10,796 nt of DNA from Syntrophobacteria bacterium. GTDB taxonomy: Bacteria > Desulfobacterota > DSWW01. This document shows positions 6,900 through 10,796 of the stretch, one piece after another (position 1 is the stretch's first letter; the number at the start of each line of letters is the position of its first letter). Under the pieces are notes generated by a model that was given only the letters and a program-made list of their open reading frames with translations, did no database searches and was not told where the DNA came from. The translations under genes were made by a program, and so were the position numbers. The DNA is taken from positions 1 through 10,796 of the forward strand of contig JAQYVQ010000513.1 of the NCBI GenBank assembly GCA_030145435.1. Reading direction: 5' to 3'.

Positions 6900-7932
6900 T
6901 CTCGTGTGGACGAAAGAGGCGGCGCTGTTGGGAATCCTGGTTCTCCTGATTCTGCTGGGAGGGTTCCTGGCCGTTTCGTACGGCTCCTGGTCGATCGAGA
7001 AGCAGGACGTCTTACAGATCCTGCTCGCGAAGTGCGGCCTTTACGACGGACCCATCGACAGGGTGGAATCGACCATCGTCTGGGACGGCCGGATGCCCCG
7101 GCTGGTCGCGGCCTTCCTGGTCGGGTTTTCCCTGGCCGCTGCAGGGGCCATCATGCAGGGCGTTTTCAAGAACCCCATGGCCAGCCCCGGCGTGATCGGC
7201 ATAAGCTCCGGCGCCGCCCTGGGGGCTGTGATCGCTCTTTACCTGGGCCTGGCCGCGAGATCCCTTTTCCTGCTTCCAGTTTCTTCGATCCTGTTCGCCC
7301 TGATCACGCTGGCGTTGGTGTTCATCATCGCCACATCGAGGGGACACACGTCCATCTCTACGCTTCTGCTGGCCGGGATTGCGCTGAACCTCATCTTCGG
7401 GGCCCTGACCTCGTTCGTGATTACGCTGAGCACGAGAGAGTTCGACGTGGGCCGCGTCATCGTGACGTGGCTGATGGGTGACCTGAACAACCGGTCATGG
7501 GAGCACGTGCAGATCGTCCTGCCGACCACCCTCCTGGGGCTGACGGGCACCCTGTTCTTCGTGAAAGACCTGAACATCCTGATGATCGGAGAAGAGACGG
7601 CCACGAACCTGGGTGTGAACATCCGTTTGGCACGCAATATGCTGCTCTTGGCTTCGTCGGTCATGACCGGAGGCGCCATCGCTGTTTCCGGCGTGATCGG
7701 CTTCGTCGGGCTGCTTGCGCCGCACATGGTGCGCGGCCTGATCGGGCCGGACAACCGTAAGCTGATCCCCCTGGCAGGCCTCCTGGGGGCGGTATTCGTT
7801 ATCTACGCAGACCTCTTCGTCCGGCTCGTTGTGCAGGTAGACCTGAAGATAGGGATCCTGACCTCGCTCATGGGCGGGCCCTTCTTCCTGTACCTCATCA
7901 TCCGGTACAGGAATCGTTTTGAGTATCTTTGA
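6883..7932 (+). CDS. ABC importer permease, BtuC/FecD family
   Basis: This 349-residue membrane protein is strongly hydrophobic, with about ten predicted transmembrane segments, as in BtuC and FecCD (homodimer expected, because only one permease gene is present). Family marks are RMPRLVAAFLVGFSLAAAGA (70-89), QGVFKNPMASPGVIGISSGA (92-111), and GVIGFVGLLAPHMVRGLIGP (270-289), which includes the loop that contacts the ATPase. I chose ATG 6883 because AGGGG lies about seven bases upstream; an in-frame ATG at 6856 would add nine residues and lies deeper inside the binding-protein gene. The 17-base overlap with that gene suggests coupled translation. There are 36 bases to the moxR fragment. Substrate is unresolved, as for the ATPase. 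Confidence 0.92.
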   Translation: MKGASSLVWTKEAALLGILVLLILLGGFLAVSYGSWSIEKQDVLQILLAKCGLYDGPIDRVESTIVWDGRMPRLVAAFLVGFSLAAAGAIMQGVFKNPMASPGVIGISSGAALGAVIALYLGLAARSLFLLPVSSILFALITLALVFIIATSRGHTSISTLLLAGIALNLIFGALTSFVITLSTREFDVGRVIVTWLMGDLNNRSWEHVQIVLPTTLLGLTGTLFFVKDLNILMIGEETATNLGVNIRLARNMLLLASSVMTGGAIAVSGVIGFVGLLAPHMVRGLIGPDNRKLIPLAGLLGAVFVIYADLFVRLVVQVDLKIGILTSLMGGPFFLYLIIRYRNRFEYL

Positions 7933-7968
7933 TGGATTCGTCATATCTCCAGAATGGGGCGGAATAGG

Positions 7969-8265
7969 ATGTCAGAGCAAGAAATCCTGATCGAGTCGCA
8001 TGCGGAAAAGATCCGGGCAATCAAGGCGGAAGTGGCAAAGGTCGTAGTGGGTCAGGAAGAGATGATCCACCTGATGATCTACACCTTCTTCTCCAAGGGG
8101 CACATCCTGCTGGAAGGGGTTCCCGGGCTGGCCAAGAGCCTGGCGGTGGAGACCTTTGCAAAGGTGGTCGGGGGGGACTTTAACCGGTTTCAATTCACCC
8201 CGGACAAGATGCCGAGCGATATCACGGGGACGGTTGTCTGGAACGAGCGGGACAAGAAATTATAG
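7969..8265 (+). pseudogene. MoxR-family AAA+ ATPase, truncated N-terminal fragment
   Basis: Only 98 residues remain of a family that is usually about 310-330 long. The segment aligns well with MoxR N-termini: VGQEEMI (near 25-31), then HILLEGVPGLAKS with the Walker A (GVPGLAKS), then FNRFQFTPDKMPSDITGTVVW. It ends at TAG (8263-8265) just before the point where a pore-loop region and the Walker B (LADEINR type) should follow. I looked in the next 340 bases and found no continuation in any frame, so this is not a simple frameshift or stop mutation; the 3' part has been lost or replaced. The start ATG 7969 is favoured over 7954 because of the closer GGAATAGG. The gene sits 36 bases after the permease in the same orientation. 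MoxR proteins usually act with VWA-domain partners as chaperones or metal-insertion motors; none is present. The fragment cannot be an active ATPase. Confidence 0.85.
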
Positions 8266-8607
8266 AACTGTCAAGAGAAATCATGACAAGGTTCTCGTTC
8301 AGCATCTGTCAATCCTTCGACCAAGAATTAGGTTCGTATCGAGTCTGGAGAATGGCAAACCATAACTGTATTCTAAAAATCCGAGAATCACTTGATGATG
8401 TGTGCTTCTGGAAGTGAAGTTCTGTGGGCTAGACGGGAGGGAATTTAGCAACAACCGTGCCACACTTCACAGCCGCTGAGTTTGGGGGTGAACCGCTTGA
8501 AATGGCAGCAACGGAAGGGGCTTACGGCGCGGGTTCAACGGTACGCTCGGCCAAGGAGATGTCAGTCGCTTTGACAGGCTGTAAAGCGGGGGGCTTGCGG
8601 GGGGCCT
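8266..8607. other. Gene-less segment after the moxR break
   Basis: These 342 bases contain no supportable gene. A plus-strand frame at 8457-8705 runs into the opposite-strand gene and has no family resemblance. The first part (8266-8420) is more AT-rich than the flanks and contains two copies of CTGTCAA (8268-8274 and 8306-8312). A strong sigma-54 core lies on the minus strand (8447-8462). The later part (8580-8607) has G-rich runs. I see no transposase remnant, terminal inverted repeat, tRNA or group II intron domain V. Confidence 0.55.
8447..8462 (-). promoter_or_regulatory. Candidate sigma-54 promoter, minus strand
   Basis: Read on the minus strand the sequence is TGGCACGgttgTTGCT, a full match to the TGGCACG-N4-TTGCW core, with GG and GC exactly 10 bases apart. 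Transcription would begin near 8436 and run leftward into the moxR fragment as antisense RNA. No gene on the minus strand follows within reach, so this may be an orphan promoter left after a rearrangement, or it may drive a small RNA. Confidence 0.42.
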
Positions 8608-9126
8608 CTATGAATCGGATGTTCCCTGCCCCTCGGCTCTGTGCACGTATTCGTTACGGAGTCGGGCTTCTATGGCGTACGAATTCTGAAACTTCTCGAC
8701 GATGAACTTCTCGACAATTTTGCCCAGGCCGAGGATTTTCACCGTTATGTCGCCATCCAGGCGCTGAATCCACTGATTCCCCTCCCTGTCGAAGGCGATC
8801 CGTGCCCCAGCCTTGATTTTGTCCCCCAGCCTTGCCGGAATGAATTCAAGGGTCGCCGTATTGTTCTGGGTATCGAGGATGAGGTCCGCCACGAAAGAAT
8901 GGGTGGCTCCGCCGAGGGCCTTCTTGACCGGTGCCGGCATGGAAACCTCCATGGTGTACTTCATCTTGACGTAGATCTTGTCGTCCTGGGCTCGGTTCTC
9001 GATGACCTCCACGTCACGGATTTCCGGATGATTCTGGCTTAGATACGAAAGCGCCCCTTCGTCCACCAGGTATTTCTGGTAGACCTCGGGCGGGAAATCG
9101 CACGGGTAACTCCCCGAAAGCTTCAT
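8608..9126 (-). CDS. DUF2505-like / START-fold protein
   Basis: A 172-residue protein, predicted cytoplasmic and soluble, without signal peptide or transmembrane segment. Its pattern fits the DUF2505 family of the START/SRPBCC-like superfamily, which form a helix-grip cavity for hydrophobic ligands: an FPPEVYQKYLVD segment (12-23), alternating strands such as KIYVKMKYTMEVSMP (50-64), a polar-hydrophobic middle (FVADLILDTQNNTATLEFIP, 79-98), WIQRLDGDITVKILGLG (119-135), and a C-terminal helix KIVEKFIVEKFQNSYAIEAR (136-155). The start is ATG 9126, six bases after GGAGGC (9138-9133); a GTG at 9129 is too close to that site. Function and ligand are unknown. It lies on the same strand as the ABM-domain gene, 122 bases away, with a possible terminator hairpin between, so cotranscription is uncertain. 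Confidence 0.75.
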   Translation of the reverse strand: MKLSGSYPCDFPPEVYQKYLVDEGALSYLSQNHPEIRDVEVIENRAQDDKIYVKMKYTMEVSMPAPVKKALGGATHSFVADLILDTQNNTATLEFIPARLGDKIKAGARIAFDREGNQWIQRLDGDITVKILGLGKIVEKFIVEKFQNSYAIEARLRNEYVHRAEGQGTSDS

Positions 9127-9214
9127 CACTTCGCCTCCGACGGTCGCTGTGTGCTCCGTGTTGGGAACGGCTGGATGGCCCGTATTGGCTGTAGGATGGT
9201 ATCGTCCGAGCGTA

Positions 9215-9238
9215 CCGGGAGGGCCCGAGCCCCCCCGG
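9215..9238 (-). terminator. GC-rich hairpin between two minus-strand genes
   Basis: Ten bases (9215-9224) can pair with 9229-9238 around a 4-base loop with one mismatch. On the minus strand it starts 10 bases after the stop codon of the ABM-domain gene. There is no U-tract after it, so intrinsic termination would be weak; it may instead protect the 3' end of the message. Confidence 0.3.
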
Positions 9239-9248
9239 CAACCCTGGT

Positions 9249-9542
9249 TCAGATGGACGCGATCTCGTCCATCATCATCAATTCCATGTCCCCTTCGACG
9301 AGGGACTGTGCCTTCCCGAACAACTCGGCCAGTTGGGCTGAGGAGGAGTGTACCCCAAAGGCTGCGTCGTCCTTGTATTTCTCCACTACGACCACGAGAT
9401 TCGGGTTGGTCCGGTCTCGATTGACTGTGTAGTACACGGTGCCTTCCTCCTGTTTCACCGACGGGATGATATCTTTCAGTAACTGGACGAGATCATCCGC
9501 CTTTCCCTCTTTCACCTTGATCTTCGCGATGACTGCAAGCAT
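9249..9542 (-). CDS. ABM-domain protein (YgiN-like putative quinol monooxygenase)
   Basis: The 97-residue protein begins MLAVIAKIKVKEGKADDLVQ and matches the small ABM (antibiotic biosynthesis monooxygenase) ferredoxin-like fold: a first strand, an amphipathic helix (12-30), then EEGTVYYTVNRD (32-43), NPNLVVVVEKYKDDAAFGVH (47-65) with the conserved histidine H65, and a final strand MELMMMDEI (86-94). Members often act as dimers without a cofactor on quinols or similar aromatics; others are heme-degrading or have no known activity. The start is ATG 9542 with AAGGAGG seven bases upstream (9556-9550); the frame stays open further upstream but that extension overlaps repeats and has no family similarity. 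Any quinol substrate is a guess. Confidence 0.82.
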   Translation of the reverse strand: MLAVIAKIKVKEGKADDLVQLLKDIIPSVKQEEGTVYYTVNRDRTNPNLVVVVEKYKDDAAFGVHSSSAQLAELFGKAQSLVEGDMELMMMDEIASI

Positions 9543-9655
9543 CTGACTGCCTCCTTGTCTGAGGTTCGATTGGCTTCGATTCGCACTCATCTTTTCATCT
9601 GTGCCTGCCAAGGTCAATACCCCCCGAGGAGCCACCCATCCCCGCAGACCACCCC

Positions 9656-9693
9656 AAAGGCGAAAGGTCAAAGGGCAAAGGCGAAAGGAAAGA
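9656..9693. repeat. Purine-rich short repeat (AAAGGCGAAAGG)
   Basis: The 12-mer AAAGGCGAAAGG occurs at 9656-9667 and 9677-9688, with related AAAGG units between and after. It lies in the divergent intergenic region between the ABM-domain gene and the efflux adaptor. Such simple runs can arise by slippage. No function can be assigned. Confidence 0.6.
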
Positions 9694-9700
9694 GGGATCA

Positions 9701-9713
9701 GGGGGCAGTCCCC
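9701..9713. repeat. Short G4/C4 palindrome, possible dispersed repeat
   Basis: GGGG (9702-9705) can pair with CCCC (9710-9713) around CAGT, right next to the purine-rich repeat. The surroundings (CAGTCCCCATGCC) resemble short intergenic repeats seen in many copies in some bacterial genomes. With one copy here that cannot be tested. The rest of 9543-9823 shows no gene and no clear promoter. Confidence 0.3.
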
Positions 9714-9823
9714 ATGCCCGTGTTTACGCGACAGGAGGCTATGTGGTAAAAAGAAAGATTCTGCCCAATTCGGGGGGGACCAGGACGTAGGGCGTGACAG
9801 CGTGCAGCGTGGGGTGATCGAGC

Positions 9824-10796
9824 ATGGCAAGCCTTGAAGATGATGGAAAGGGAGTGCAGAAGGAAGGCGCGAACTCGGCTGGGCGCAGGGGGGTCCCCAA
9901 GATTCTCTTGTTTCTCCTGCTGTTGGTGGGCCTGGCTGCCGCCGGTTTGTACTACGGGTACAGCAAGACCAGGGTGAGGACGGACAATGCCTATGTTCAC
10001 GCCACGATCTACCCCATCAGCGCCCGGATCCCCGGCACGGTCCTGGAGGTTCTGGTGAAGGACAACCAGCTGGTCGAACGGGACCAGCTGCTGGCCCGGC
10101 TCGATCCGGAGGATCCTTCCCTCAAGGTCCGCATGGCCAAGGCCACTCTGGCGTCTGCCCATACGCACCACCAGGAGGCGCAGATCGGCCTGAAAGCGGC
10201 GGAAGCCGAAGACAGGCTGGCCGAGGCCAAGCTGGCCCAGGCAAAGCTCGACCTGGCTCGAGCTGAGACCCTGTGGAACAAGCGCTCGATCTCGAAGGAG
10301 CAGTACGATCGTGCCGTCACCCAGAATCGCGTGCTCACCGCCCAACGGCTCGTGACCCAGGCCAGGATCGGGGCGGCCAAGGCACGGATCATCTCCAGCG
10401 AGACGACCTTCGAGAATGTGGAGGCACAGCTGGCCCATGCGGAGCTGATGCTGAGCTACACCGAGATTCGCTCTCCGAGCAAGGGCTCCGTGAGTCAGAA
10501 GGCGGTCGAGGCAGGCAAGGTCGTTCAGGCCGGGGCCCCGCTGATGGCGATCGTGGACCTGGAGGATTTTTGGGTGGAGGCCAACTACAAGGAGAACCAG
10601 CTCGAGGAGGTCCGTCCGGGGCAACAGGCAGAGGTGCGCCTGGCCATCTATCCGGACCATGTCTTCCACGGCCACGTGGAGAGCATCCACGCAGGGACAG
10701 GGGCTGCCTTTTCTCTGTTCCCTCCTGAGAACGCCACTGGGAATTGGGTGAAGATCGTCCAGCGTATCCCGGTCAAGGTCGTCCTGGATGGGGTTG
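9824..10796 (+). CDS. EmrA/HlyD-family efflux membrane-fusion protein (3' end cut by window)
   Basis: The first 324 residues are visible and the frame is open to the window edge. It is a periplasmic adaptor that links an inner-membrane pump, usually an EmrB-type MFS drug exporter, to an outer-membrane channel. A short cytoplasmic tail is followed by one membrane segment (about 26-46, KILLFLLLLVGLAAAGLYYGY). Then come TDNAYVHATIYPISARIPGTV (53-73), the first half of the lipoyl-like domain, a long alanine-rich coiled coil (about 98-210), YTEIRSPSKGSVSQKAVEAGKVVQAGAPL (second lipoyl half, 212-240), and a beta-barrel with GTGAAFSLFPPENATGNWVK (291-310), a hallmark of EmrA. The ATG at 9824 is preceded by GGGGTGAT. 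It diverges from the minus-strand ABM-domain gene. An EmrB-like pump gene probably follows outside the window. The exported compound is unknown. Confidence 0.92.
   Translation, partial: MASLEDDGKGVQKEGANSAGRRGVPKILLFLLLLVGLAAAGLYYGYSKTRVRTDNAYVHATIYPISARIPGTVLEVLVKDNQLVERDQLLARLDPEDPSLKVRMAKATLASAHTHHQEAQIGLKAAEAEDRLAEAKLAQAKLDLARAETLWNKRSISKEQYDRAVTQNRVLTAQRLVTQARIGAAKARIISSETTFENVEAQLAHAELMLSYTEIRSPSKGSVSQKAVEAGKVVQAGAPLMAIVDLEDFWVEANYKENQLEEVRPGQQAEVRLAIYPDHVFHGHVESIHAGTGAAFSLFPPENATGNWVKIVQRIPVKVVLDGV

Noticed and set aside
8457..8705. 82-residue plus-strand frame
   Set aside because: It runs into the opposite-strand DUF2505-like gene, and its product has no recognisable pattern.
9698..10690. 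330-residue open frame on the minus strand
   Set aside because: It is antisense to the clearly recognisable EmrA-like gene and has no family features.
1..10796. CRISPR arrays, tRNA or rRNA genes, transposase genes
   Set aside because: No regularly spaced repeats, no cloverleaf-like tRNA sequence and no transposase reading frame were seen.

Overview
The window looks like a piece of a GC-rich, anaerobic, Gram-negative bacterial chromosome. A Desulfobacterota (former Deltaproteobacteria) host is my best guess. It rests on three things: a tungsten-type aldehyde:ferredoxin oxidoreductase, which implies anaerobic ferredoxin metabolism; a lipoprotein and a Sec-type signal peptide; and an EmrA-like periplasmic adaptor, which implies an outer membrane. 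No ribosomal or other taxonomic marker is present, so the assignment is inference.

Layout. (1) Positions 1-702 hold no convincing gene. They carry candidate control elements: a near-consensus sigma-54 -24/-12 element at 391-406, a perfect FNR/CRP-family half-site pair at 558-571 and a TTGACA -35-like box at 580-585. (2) 703-4748 is a compact two-gene unit: an AOR-family aldehyde oxidoreductase, then, 35 bases later, a single-chain fusion of both ethanolamine ammonia-lyase subunits (EutB-EutC) with an N-terminal signal peptide. A strong hairpin at 4779-4813 follows. (3) 4886-8265 is a second same-strand cluster: an unrecognised 59-residue small protein, a BtuD/FecE-type ABC ATPase, a BtuF/FecB-type substrate-binding lipoprotein, a BtuC/FecD-type permease overlapping it by 17 bases, and the first ~98 residues of a MoxR-type AAA+ ATPase that stops abruptly. 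(4) 8266-8607 is a gene-less stretch just after the break in moxR. It contains a textbook sigma-54 core on the minus strand. (5) 8608-9542, minus strand: a DUF2505/START-like protein and an ABM-fold (YgiN-like) small protein. (6) 9543-9823 is a divergent intergenic region with purine-rich repeats. (7) From 9824 to the window edge, plus strand: an EmrA/HlyD-family efflux adaptor, cut by the end of the window.

How the genes may work together. EutBC would cleave ethanolamine to acetaldehyde and ammonia using adenosylcobalamin. The AOR would oxidise the acetaldehyde to acetate and reduce ferredoxin. The ABC importer belongs to the fold family that carries cobalamin, iron chelates or, in some members, molybdate/tungstate. 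It could therefore supply the cofactor of either enzyme. No microcompartment shell gene, EutA reactivase, EutE or EutD is present. The most unusual point is the signal peptide on EutBC: if it works, a B12-dependent lyase is placed outside the cytoplasm while its aldehyde-oxidising partner has no such signal.
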